A stretch of 64,000 nt of DNA from Tetradesmus obliquus (Eukaryota > Chlorophyta > Chlorophyceae > Sphaeropleales > Scenedesmaceae). Below the pieces are notes generated by a model. That model was not told the origin of the DNA. It was given only the letters and a program-made list of their open reading frames with translations, and made no database searches. Made by a program: the position numbers and the translations under genes. The stretch lies in assembly GCA_030272155.1 (NCBI GenBank), contig CP126192.1, forward strand, positions 5,552,501-5,616,500, in the 5' to 3' direction. Shown in pieces: positions 42,415 through 53,800 of this stretch; positions within the stretch are counted from its first letter, which is position 1; each line of letters begins with the position of its first letter.

Positions 42415-44394
42415 ATGGCCTGCAGCTGTAACTCAGAAGGCACCAGGACAGTGCTGTGGGTCTGCTGGACGACAAACTTCCTGATAACAAGTATATTCTA
42501 TATACTCTCGTTCGCTACCTGCGCCAACCTCGTCAAGAGCTACAAGGTGATTGCTGGCACGGCCTGCAGCAGAAGCACAGCTCATGTGTACAGCTCAGCA
42601 CTATGAGTGCCGCCTGAATGTGTCTAAGAACATCTTGCATTGTTGCAGCTCCTGAACATTGAAATCAGCAACGAGATTTGGAGGGCACCTGTGGCAGCAA
42701 GTCTGCTGGGAGGACTTCTGGTGCTGCTGTTCAACATCGCCAGTTGTGAGTGCTCAACGACGCTGCTGCACCACAGGGCAGCGTGCTTGCTGGAACATTC
42801 GAGCAGCCAGCATCAGCTGCTGCGTCTGTCTGCTGCCACATACTGATGACTCAATGTTTTTGCCTCAGTTGGCAGCCAACAGCAAAGCACGCATTACATG
42901 TTGCCCCCGGACACTGCACGGCTCACTGTCCCCAGCTGACATGTTGACAGTACCTGTCGCGCAGCCAGACTAGATTGCGTGTTGCTTTCGGCATCCCTTC
43001 CGCTGCCTGTATAGCTGCCAAGCGACTGCTGAAGCATCCTCATGTGCCTGCCTACTGTTCCCAGGCGCCATCCTTGTCAAGAAGACAGTCAGCAAAGGAG
43101 GCCCAGGTAAGAACAAATCAGTGGCTTCCATTTTTGCACCACCATTAGGATGATGGCCCGTGTGCTGTTCAGTGTTGCTGTGTACAAGGTGTCACAGTGT
43201 TTGTGAGGAGAAGTGCCTGTAGACCAACTTACAGCTCACTAAAGTGTGCTGCTACCCCTTGCACAACTCTGAACGTCCTTCTTCTGCTTTGCTGACTGTT
43301 GCTGTCGCCGCTGCTGCTGACCATGCTGCAGGCCTTGGCTATGGCTTCGTGTGTGCCTTCTGCTTCACGCTGGCCTTCTTCTGCCTGCTGTGCGGCCTGG
43401 TGCTGGATGGCTTCAAGGACGTGGTCAGGGACCAGCTGCAGGTGGGGCAGCATGCTTGCAGGAAAGCAGCAGCAGGCTGGCAGCTGCTGCAACACCCATA
43501 GATTTAAAGGTAGACAGCATCACTGGCCCAGCTAGAGGCTGGGCGGCAGGCAGTGTCAGAGGCAGGCAGGAGACATGGCAAGGGGCAGCAGCAGCAAGCG
43601 ATGCTTGCAGGATACCAGCACTTGCACTTGCACTTTATCCATTGTGCAGTGTCCTCCTGGTGGCCGGTGCAACCTGCTGATATGTGCGTGTTGTTGTCAG
43701 GTCATCCGATGTTAAGCCAAGCCGCTGTTGCTGCTGAAGGCCTGTGTTTGCGTCCGTGTCTGGCGTGACTGCAGATGAAGCTGCCTGACAGCTGGAGCAG
43801 CGTCAACATGGGCACATACCTGGGCACCATCGGCTTCGCCTACCTGTGCTTTGTGATGTTCATCCTGTTCTTCTTCGCGCTAGTGGTCTTCCAGGGCGCA
43901 GTCACGCAGGAGCTGGGGCTGCCGCCTGTGCGAGCCATGAACCCCTACGCCAAGATGCAGGGCGATATGCTGCTCAACCCCTACGCAGTCGGCATGGAGG
44001 TGAGGCGTGGCTATGCGTGGTGCTTACCATGTGCAAAACACGATGGACAAGACTATCATAGCTCAGTGTGTGCATGTGCTTGTTGCACAGTGCAGCAGCT
44101 GCAGATGGTGGAAGGTATGTTCGGGTGTACAACATCACTTTTTCCGCCTCGGAGGCACGGTTCTGTTTGACAGGGCCTTGGCGGGACGTCTAAGCCTGTG
44201 CCGGCTGCTTGCAGGACCCTGCGGTGATGATGATGGCGCAGCAGGGCATGATGGTGCCGCCCTACGCAATGGGCATGGGCATGCAGCAGGGCATCAACCC
44301 CTTCATGAAGGCAGCGCCCCCAGCAGCAGCCAGTGCAGCTGCGCCAGAGCCAGCGCCCGCACAGCTGGCAGCAGACCCGGCTGGCGCACTGTAG
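42415..44394 (+). CDS. Four-helix membrane protein, function unknown
   Basis: Six exons (42415-42546, 42649-42745, 43065-43106, 43332-43441, 43775-43999, 44215-44394) join to exactly 262 codons (261 aa, TAG). The start is MACSCNSEGTRTVLW. Four hydrophobic segments are visible: about residues 13-33 (NFLITSIFYILSFATC), 58-79 (ASLLGGLLVLLFNIASCAIL), 93-113 (FVCAFCFTLAFFCLLCGLV) and 138-164 (FAYLCFVMFILFFFALVVFQ). The loop between helices 2 and 3 is short and basic (VKKTVSKGGPG). The C-terminal third is a Met/Pro/Gly/Ala-rich hydrophilic tail (MGMGMQQGINPFMK, then Ala/Pro). The hydrophobic layout fits a tetraspan protein, but no tetraspanin CCG loop, MARVEL or claudin signature was recognised. 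The clean phase agreement over all junctions makes the gene itself secure. Confidence 0.75.
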
Positions 44395-44669
44395 GCGTGG
44401 CAGAGCAGCGGCCAACGATGCACTGAGTGCATGCTGGAGTGTGTTTGGAGAGCCCCTTCCACACTTGAGCAGCTTGTGACACTTGGGGTGTGACAAAAAC
44501 ATGCTGCAGGATTTACAGCCGCATTAATGACAGTACATCTACAAAAGCAGCAGATGGCAGAAGTTGCTGCGTAGCAGCGGTGCAACAATAAACAGCAGCT
44601 GGGCAGCAGGCCGGACTGGTGGTTGCCAGTATGCAGATGGCGGCAGCAGCATGCTGGCCACCCCCTGCA
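44395..44669 (+). other. 3' UTR of the four-helix gene, up to the retroelement
   Basis: About 275 bp after the stop codon, CAG-rich and without an ORF. It ends at the (GA)n tract that probably marks the 3' end of the inserted retrotransposon. Confidence 0.4.
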
Positions 44670-44830
44670 GAGAGAGAGAGAGAGAGACTACGCGAGGCTA
44701 AGGTGCACTCCTGGCTGCCAGGGGCGCGGAAGCCTGCGTAAATTAAGGAACGAGGGTAGGCTTGCCGTCGCCGGCTCCGTACCCCCTACCCCTCCACCAG
44801 GTGACCGTGCGGCCCCCTGGAGAGGTTTAT

Positions 44831-44859
44831 GCTGACCAAGGTAGGCATCCTTGGTCAGC
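44831..44859 (-). promoter_or_regulatory. Perfect 11-bp stem-loop in the retroelement 3' UTR
   Basis: gctgaccaagg at 44831-44841 and ccttggtcagc at 44849-44859 are exact inverted repeats around the 7-nt loop taggcat, starting 18 nt beyond the ORF stop. A transcript-end hairpin of this kind could be recognised by the element's own reverse transcriptase; that role is inferred from position. Confidence 0.7.
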
Positions 44860-44876
44860 CCCGTCAGGGTACCAGT

Positions 44877-47800
44877 TTAGCTTTTCCGTCTTTTGACGTG
44901 TTTGCGGTGGCTTGGTGCCTTGAATGCCCTCTTCATGTTCGCTCTCTTGTTTTTGCTGCAGTTGTTGAGCTTCAGGTGGCCCAGGTGTTTGAGCAGTGCC
45001 CCGCGCTGCTTCCATATCCTTTCCATGCCATTGATGGCAATGTAATGCAGGTCACGCAGCAGCTTCTTGAGCGCGGATCCCTTGACTCCTAAGTTTGTCA
45101 GCTGTTGTTCTGTCTCCGTAAAAATTACACCGGTGACCCCCAGCAGGATAGTGACCTGCCGTGCACTGGGTCGCGAGTAGTCCGTATTCGAGATCGCGGC
45201 ACACATGCTGGTCATCTCTTGATTGCCTTGTGCGCCTAGTTCGGTTTGGGCGGAGGCACCGCTGATGCTGGTACGTAGGTGTTCATGTTGTTGGGTTGCT
45301 ATGGCATGTTGTGTGCTTCTATCAGTGTCCCTGCAATATTTGATTTCCACCACCGTGAATTCGTTGTGTTGGTGGTTATACATCAGGGCATCCGGCACAC
45401 TGTGTTGGTTGATTAGGGCGCGCTGCACTGCGAGGGGAACCGCCTCCAAGTATGGGTTGGCGAAGTCCTCAGCAGTAAATCGTCTGCGGGTAGTCAGAGT
45501 GGTGCCATTGCGAGTGAGCTCCTCTTTGCTGCTTCTTTTGTGTGCGCCAACATCCGATGTAACCAGTTCTCCACCTCTATCACCGTGTAGAATAGCCTTC
45601 ACTATGGCGGTTCCCGCGTCGTTGTGTCGCAGTGTCACTGTTTGTGACAGCGCTGGGCAGCCGCTGATAGCATGGTGCCCTCCATCCTCTCTGCCGCACA
45701 GCAGGCACAGGCTGCTGGTGTTGCCTGTTTTGTCCCATCTGCTCAGCAGTTTCTGGGTGGGTACCTGCCCATAACGGGCTTGCAGTGGCAGCCGTTTTGT
45801 CTGCTGTGGCAGCTTGGGGTCGTTTATAAACAAGTGGCTGTACTCATGGTTCATGCCCGGGCATGCAGCCTCCCAGCTTCTGAAGTATATGGATTCTTGG
45901 TTTGAGGATCCCAGCTCTCCCGTTGTCAGCGCTATCTGCGCGAGAGTTTCACTCATATTGGCCAGTGGCACTAACCGGGTATGCTGCTCTGCTCCAGATG
46001 AGGATTCCGCCAAGGTCTCTGTGTGAGGCCATACCATATTGTTCCTATCATTACTCGGGTGGCTAAAGGTGCGAGTTTCCCGTGGTGGCGTGTCACCCTT
46101 TGCCACGCTGCCAGCCGCCCGATCTGCCTCTTCGTTGCCCACTATGCCGATGTGGCTTTTCACCTTCCACAGGTGGACCGTTCCCTCATGTGCGGCGACC
46201 GTGTTAGCAATGCTTTTGATGAGTGCAAAGTGCCGATGCTCTAGCATGTCTTGTGGTCTCGTGTTTGCTTTGAAGATTTGCCTGATACTGCCCAGGCTGT
46301 CCGTGGCGATGTGCAGCACGTCTGTGCTTGCCATGTGTTGGTCTGCCGCTTCAAAAGCTACGGATATGGCTGCCAGTTCGGCTCTGTTGATTGTATCTAC
46401 GTGTTGTTCCGAGGTGCAGCAGTTGATTGGGATGGTCACGGGCACACGCCCGGTGAGTGGGTTGGCGGGAATGTGCACAGCCGCTCCTATGCCAGGTCCT
46501 TTTTGCTTTCGGTCTTTGGGTAAGACACTACCGTCCGTGTAAATGAACTCCCTCCAGTCATGTTTGAGGGCTGGTATTTCTCCCTGCAGTGTTTTCATCA
46601 TTACGATTGCCTCCTGTACTGCCCGTCGAGTTTGGTCTCCCGGACAGGCCTCGCTCGTTGTCTGATAGCCTTGAATGACACTCGACGCGCCAGGAGTGTC
46701 TGTGGTGCGTGCCTCCTGGTCATGTTGTCCTTTGTGAGTGTGACCTCTTGTCAGAGTGAGAAGCCTGTCGATTGGCGGCACTCGGGGGCGTTGATCGCAG
46801 TCGTTAGGCCGTTGGCGGAATTTGCTTGGCAACGTGACGTTGTTTACATCCCGTGGCTGCCTAGAGATGTCCACAAAGCCGTCACCACTGTCTGCAGTCC
46901 CCCAATTGAGTCCTGGCCCGTTCGTTTCGCGATTAGCAAATATTTCAGTCATTCGAGTCTTAAATTTATCCCAGGCAGTGGCGCCATACGGTTCCTGCTC
47001 CCAGAATGGCAGATACTCTCGAAACCCTGCCACGTTGCCCACTGCCAGCACGAATGTGTTCCATTTCAGCTTGGCATGGGGCGCGTGAGGCTTGTTGCCG
47101 GGGGGCTGGAGCTCCATCCTACTGTTGGGGATGACCAGCAAGCGCCTGCAGCATTCAGGGTGGCGGTGCACCCAGTGCATGTATGGGGCGTTGCTGTATC
47201 CATCCTTGCTGTCAGAGAAGCTGGGCAGGAACAGCAGAGTTAAGGTGGGCTTTGCGTGAGTTGCTTTTGCCGAGTATACTGCCCACTGGACTGCTTGTGT
47301 GGCCGCGTCCTGGTCAAAGTCAGGCACCGCAACGCTGGGGCCTGTCCACTTGCTGCTGTATGCACTGCCTTGGGCGCCGAACATGCAGTCGTCCTTGAAC
47401 GCAGAATAATATTTGCTGCATGCTGGGTGGACATTGAGTGGGCTTGCAAAGCGTTCCTGTTTGCATCCCAGCTCGTGGAAAAGGTAGTCCTTGAGTGCAG
47501 CCGGCAGTGTGCACTGCTGCTTTGCACTGATGGTTTTGCCGCCATTCCCAGGCATGCAGTTGCCTGGCGCATATCTGGTCACGAGCTTCACCAGGTCTTG
47601 TTCATATGTGGTGGAGCCGAGCTTGATCATGAGCTTTCGGTGGTGCCTTTGCATGTGCTTGTATCTGAGGTGCAATGCTGCTGCCACTGCAGGGGCAAGC
47701 ATGTGCTCACATCGGCCGTCAGCATGGTACACGCATGCCAGCTCTCTGTGGCAGCAGGCAGACCCGTCCGGGCCTTCCCCAAATCTTACTTGCCGGAGAA

Positions 47801-50800
47801 GGACCTTTTGTGCACCGGTAGGTCCTATATCAGTGTGGGGATTTATTGGCAGCGCGTGCACCACCAGCTTTTGGCGTCTGGCCTGTCCTATCGTGATGTC
47901 GTACACGGAATCGGCAGGCGGCGGGGGCCGTGGTGCGGGACAGGTCTGCTTGGGAGGAGGGGGGCGGCTGTCATCTGCCGTAAGTTGCATACCTTGGACT
48001 GCCGGCATTGACAGCAACTGTTCCTTTGCGTGGTCTGTGCCGGCTGCCAACACTGTTGGTATGGGTTCGTATGCGTCCTGCCAGGTCGCCTTGTATAGCC
48101 AGAGTTCCGGCGGCAGTGTGTCTGAGGTCCATCGCTTTGCTCTGCATTGCCTGCATTTGTACTGCTGTCCAAGGACGGGCTGTGTACCAGTTACGCACTG
48201 GACGTGGTACCGCCGGTGACACGCGCAGCAAGTGACGGTATCTGCTGCTGTGTCTCTCCGCGCGCAGATCTCACATGGCCATGGGATGCCTGTTAGAGCG
48301 ACGTCGTCTGGCTGGATGCGGGTCGGCGGCGCCGCCGTCTTGTAGCCCAGTTCCAGGAAGACTTGCAGCACATACCCGAGCTGGGCAGACTCTCCCCATT
48401 TTATTTTCACCTGCAGTTGTGTAGATGGTTGTGGTGTGTTGAGTTTCACCCGCGCGGGGCCGCCGGTGTCCACGCTGACAATGGTTTCCGGTTTCAGAGA
48501 GTACTGTTCTTGCAGGCCCAGCAGCTCCTGTTGCAAACGCTCTTTGTCTGCACCACAGGCTGCCCTATGCTGCGTCATTTTTTCTTGCACTTTCTCGTAG
48601 CCTGTTTTTGCTGTGCTGCGAGTGTTGTGTGTCCTGGCAGTTGGTTGCCTGATCAGTGCTGCGTTGTTGCGCGCACTGCTATCAAGGACTGTGTGCCTTC
48701 GCATGTGCATTCTCTCTTCCACCGTGAGTGTCATCTTGCTTCTGATGCTGTGGATGCGGTTGCGGTTGCTGTGCTGCAGGTCTGCAAGCATGTGTACTAT
48801 GGTGTGTGGCTTGGCATTTGGGTTGGCTGGCCACAGCGTTTGCAGGGCCTCCTTGATAGACGCGTGCAGATGCCGGCTGGCGTGTGACATGCCTGCTGCC
48901 GTGTCGCAGTGTCCATCACGGATGTTTGTGCCTGTGGTGAGAAGGTGGCTTATCCTGTTCCATGCTGCTATTTGTTTCGCTCGGATTGTTCGGGCTCCCA
49001 GCATGGCCGCCAGGTCGGCAGCAGACCGCACTTTTGTGCGGGTGGCATCCAGCAGCTGTTCAATGGATTGCACCCCAGCGCTGCTGAGGGTGTGTATGTC
49101 CTGTACAAGTTGCCTGTCCCAGTGTGTGTGTCCATCGACCGCGTGCTCCAGCGCGGCGGCGAGGGTGCTCCTGTCTTTCATTGTGTCTAGTGGTTGCCCA
49201 TCTTTGCAGACTCTTAGATCGCAGCGCTTGAAGGCCATCAGCTGCCTCACTCGCATGCTGTATCTGAGGGTGTACGGCAGCTCCTGTGCAGTGAGATTGT
49301 CCATGCCCTGGCACTGGCACTGGTAGAGGGCGTGGCTGAGCACACCCAATGTGCCAGCGTTGTTGAGTGACCTGGTTAGTCGTTCCACTCCTATCTTGTT
49401 GTATTCAACCTCTAGTGAGTGGCAGCCCAGTCCCCCTTTGTCTCTGCTTAGGTGTGCGGCTGCTGTGGACATGCTGGTAGGCAGTCTGTGTGCCTTTTTG
49501 ACCGCCTTGGTGAGCAGGCTGTCTAGGCACTTGATTTCTGCTAGTGTGTAGGGTGCTGCCATGAAGGCGTATGTTATAGACGGACGGATGGACTGCTCAA
49601 GTATGCGCTGTTTCTGCTGCGTGCTAGCGAGTGATTTGCCAAGGTTGTGGGTCATGTTCGCTACCTCCTCAAGCGTGGCTTTCAGTTGGTGTTTGTAGTT
49701 TAGGTCCATGGTGAGCAGGACGCCCAGGTGGCGAAACGGCTGTTTCGGCGATTGATATGTGATTTTCTTATCTTGTATGCTAATTGTGTTGCACAACCGT
49801 TGCGCCAGGGCAGTTTCGTCGTATGGCTGGTGTGGCTGGTCACCATGCAGGGCCCCTGTGACAGTGGTTTTGGTGTTATTCACATTGAGGTGCCCCCAGT
49901 CTGCATAGCGGCTCAGTTTGGCTGCTTGATGTTTCAGGTTTGCTAGCCCAGATCTGCCTCCTGTTATGATGTTGACGTCGTCTGCATATGTTATATCCGT
50001 TATTTGGTGTGCCTGCCTTTCGGCGGCATCGAGGTGAGCCAGCGCTCCCGGCCGGTACCCTTTGTTTCCTGCGCGCAGCCAGCGCAACAGCGGCTCCATG
50101 TATAGCACAAACAGAAAGGGGGATAGGCTGTCGCCCTGTATGGTGCCGCGTTCTATGGGAATGTTTTTTGTCATGCCGTACGGGGTTTGCACTGCTGTTT
50201 TTGTTTGTGTGTACAGGTCTTTGACCACTTCGATTGCGTCTGTGGGGAAGTGCAGATCATACAGTATCATTAGCAGCTTGTCATGCGAGATGGTGTCAAA
50301 CGCTTCAGTTAGGTCGGCTTGAATCATGAAAATGTTCTGTTTGAAAAGGTGGGCGTCTTCCAGCGCCATTATCATCATTTCCACCTGTTCTGCTGTGCTG
50401 CGTTTGTTGCGGAACCCAGCTTGAGAGCTGCTCAGCATGCCCAGTCGCTCAGCCCTGTCTGCCATGGTGCGCGTGACCATACGTGTCCACAGCTTATATA
50501 CAGTGAGCTCCAGTCCGATCCATCTGTAGTATTTGAGTTCTAGTGGCGTGCCTTTGTGTTTGTAGAGAAGTAGCGTGGTGCTCCGCTTCCAGCTGTTTGG
50601 GGTGAGCCCTGTGGCCCACATGATGCGCATCATGTTGTGTAGCGCCTGGTGGCCTGATGGTGGTAGGGCCTTGATCACTTCATTGCACACGTCATCAGGC
50701 CCGGGTGTTTTGTTGTTTGCCAGTCCGTTCAGGCAGTGTTCAAACTCAAGCTCGTCATCTATGGCGTTATGTAGCCATTGTCGGTGGGTTGAGGCGGGTG

Positions 50801-53800
50801 CGGTGTGCTGCAGCAGGTTATGATATTGCCTAAATTCCTCATCAGTGGATGTGTCGAACGGGTAGTGCCGCGGTGCTTCTTCTGGGAGGTATTTCCCTTG
50901 CTTGCCGTTGGGTTCAGGTGCAGTGAACTTTCGGGTGGCAGTGGCTTCCACCTCTGGCAGTACTGTATGTTGTGTTGTTGCGTATGCTCCTTCCGGGGTT
51001 TTGATCACGCGCAGTGCCAGTGTGGGGTTGGGTTTGTGTTTGCCTAGGGCCAGCTTGTTTCCTCTGCGCTGATTTTGTTCCAGCTGTTGCTGTGTGCGCA
51101 TTATCGCTTGCTGGTGGGCCAAACGGGGGCACTGCTTGTCTATTTCATTGAGCTGCGCACGTGTTTTGTCCCTCACCGCCTGGTGCGCCTGAACCACATC
51201 ATGTTCGGGGTGTTCTTCTAGATGTTCTTGCACCAGCCGCTGCACTGTGGCAAACGCCGCCTGCGACGGCGTTGCCACGTGCTTGCTGTGGGGAGTTCTG
51301 TGCTTGGCCGTGTGCAGCAGCATCGTGGCGGCTTTGTGGTCTGCTGACGCTTGGTCACGCAGCGCGGTGACGTCGAGTGTGTCGTCTGCTGGAGATTGGT
51401 CTTGTCTCCCATGGGCCCCCAGCACCACGCTGATTGCATGTCTGAGCTGCGCGAGGCGTTTGCGCGTACATCGCAGCCGTCTCTTCCTGTAGTGTTTCCA
51501 GCCGTGTGTGCTATCTATTGTGGGACACACCTCATATGCTTCATCCCTGGCATTGGCCAGTAGCGACAGGATCTTTTCCCCCAGAGCATTCACCACGTCG
51601 TTAGCCGGCTGCTCGTTTATGCGCTGCAGCGTGCGCGGCCGGTCGGCCGACGTGCACTCCAATGCTTGCCAGTGTGGCCTGACATCCTGCTGTACTATGT
51701 TGGTTGTTTCTCGGAGCAGTGCTTCCCAGTCCTGGCCGTGTCGAGTGGCCAGGGCATGTTGTAGGGCCTTCGTGCTAGCTGTCGTGAGTCGTTTTAGGCG
51801 CACACCGCCGCGCTGCTCTGCTTGATCCGGCGGGGGCAACAGGTCCAGGGTTGTGAATGGCATGTGCAGCAAAAGGCCATGGTGGTCAAAGTATGTGCCC
51901 ACAGTGTCTACTACGGTGGTTTGCATGTGCTGTGTTAGGTCATGCCGCGATGGGTGCAGCGCAGGACTCATCTGTATGTATATGTCATCTATGCGGCTGT
52001 GTTCATGAGCTGTTGTGCCCCGCAGGTACGTGTAGGCCCTGGCCGTGCCATCTGTGGGCGGTGGGTCCGTGTGGAGCAGTTGTGTGTCGGCCAAGAACTG
52101 GCGCAGGCTGTGGTCCCTTGCATATGCCTTGCCGTTAGCCCGATCATTGTCTTGGGCCGTGCCGTTCCAGTCACCTGCGAGCATGACGTTGTGCTTGTGT
52201 TCCTTTGCGTCGCGTAGCACCGTGGCGCATTCCTTGTAGATCTCGTCACGCAGTATCTTGGCGTTGCCATTTGGGGGGCTGTATACTCCTAGTACATGCA
52301 GCGGGGTTGACGCGGGCAGGTCGATCTGCACGTGTGTGATGTACTGTGCCAGTGTTGTGTTGTGCAGCGGGATCTTCTGCACATTGCCTAGCTCGCAGAG
52401 TGGTTGCGTCACCGCCACCACCACTCCGAACCTGGGTTCAGTATGAGAGACTGTGGGTGATACATGAAGCGGGTTCATGAAGACCTGGTAGTCTGTCAGC
52501 AGGTGTTTTAGGGTGTCGTGTGTCCTGGTGTATTTGTGATCGGTGAGCACCACCAAGTGCGGTTTGTGATCTCCTGTGTTTTCAATCAGTTGTTTCAGTT
52601 CTGCGCGCTTGCTGGCTGCTCTATGGCTGCAGCCGCCTGGCCGCGTGGCAGATATGCCTTGCACATTCTGCAGATATAGTTTGAGGTGTTGCTGCTGGGC
52701 GGTGAGCAACGTGCTGCCATCACCTCCACTGGCGGGTTGTTGTGGTTCCTGGCGTGCTGGCTGCTCAGCAGGCTGGTGTGGCTGTGGTGGCTGCTTCTCG
52801 GTCGTCTGTATTGGCAGCTGTGCCGGCGGCTGTGCTGGCAGTTGTGTTGGCTGGTGTGTGGGGCATTGTGACGGTCCCTGTAGCGGTGGTTGCGCCAGCT
52901 GCCTCACCGGCTGCTGTCCAGGGCTTTGCGCCACAGATTTGGCTTGTGGCCGGTGTGCTGGCTGCTCAGCAGGCGGTCGCGTTGTTTGCTTCTCTTGTTG
53001 CTGTGGTGGCTGCTGCTTGGGCGGTTGTGCCGGCGGCTGTGCCGGCGGACGTGGTGGCGGCTGTGTCGGCTGGCGTGTCGGCTGCTGTTCAGGCCTGTGT
53101 GCTGCGGTGGCGGTTGCTGTGGTCGGCTTTGCCGCAGTGGTTGTGCCACTCACAGTTGCTGCCTTACGCAACAGCTGCTGGATGTCCTGTGTGTGCGAAG
53201 CTGCTATGTTGGGCTTGCGGCGCGGCCGCGCTTTGTGCGTGGCTGTTTTGGCAGGGTTGGTGGCCGCTTCTGTGGTGGGACGGGTGGTGAGCCCGAAGTA
53301 CTTAGCTATTGTGTTATGTGTCAGAGGAGGCTGGCTGCTCTTGGAGGGTTTGCCTGGCTTACGTGAGGTGCGTGAGCTGGCTACGGGTGGGGTTAGCCTC
53401 GTGCCGCCGCTTGCTTGGGAGTGAGTGTTCGCCCGCGCCGTGTGGCTGGCTGGAAACGTGCCTGCCGGCGGCGCTGCGGTTGACAGCTGTTGTCGCTTGC
53501 TGGTTGGAGCAGTCTGTAATGCGTGGCTAGCAGTGCGTTTCCTCCCGGCCGCCGTGTCTGTGCCCGTTGCATGCGGTGAGTCTGTGGACGTGGTTTGTTG
53601 CCGGGGGGTGTGGGCGGGAGTAACCGTGCCATCCGTGTTGACAATGCGTTGTTTGCTGGTGCTGTATTTCAGCGTGGCGCCGTCCACCCATGTCAGTGTC
53701 TTGATGCTCGGGGCGGTGCGCGAGCCACGCGCGCGGTTAGGTCTGTGTGGTGGTTCGATCAAGGTGCATCCATATTCGATGGGGTCCATCTCGACCAGGC

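Noticed and set aside
52576..53424. 282-codon plus-strand frame rich in Gly/Cys/Ala
   Set aside because: It is antisense to the Pro/Gln-rich linker of the retroelement ORF; complement of CCN/CAG codons gives Gly/Cys/Leu-rich shadow frames.
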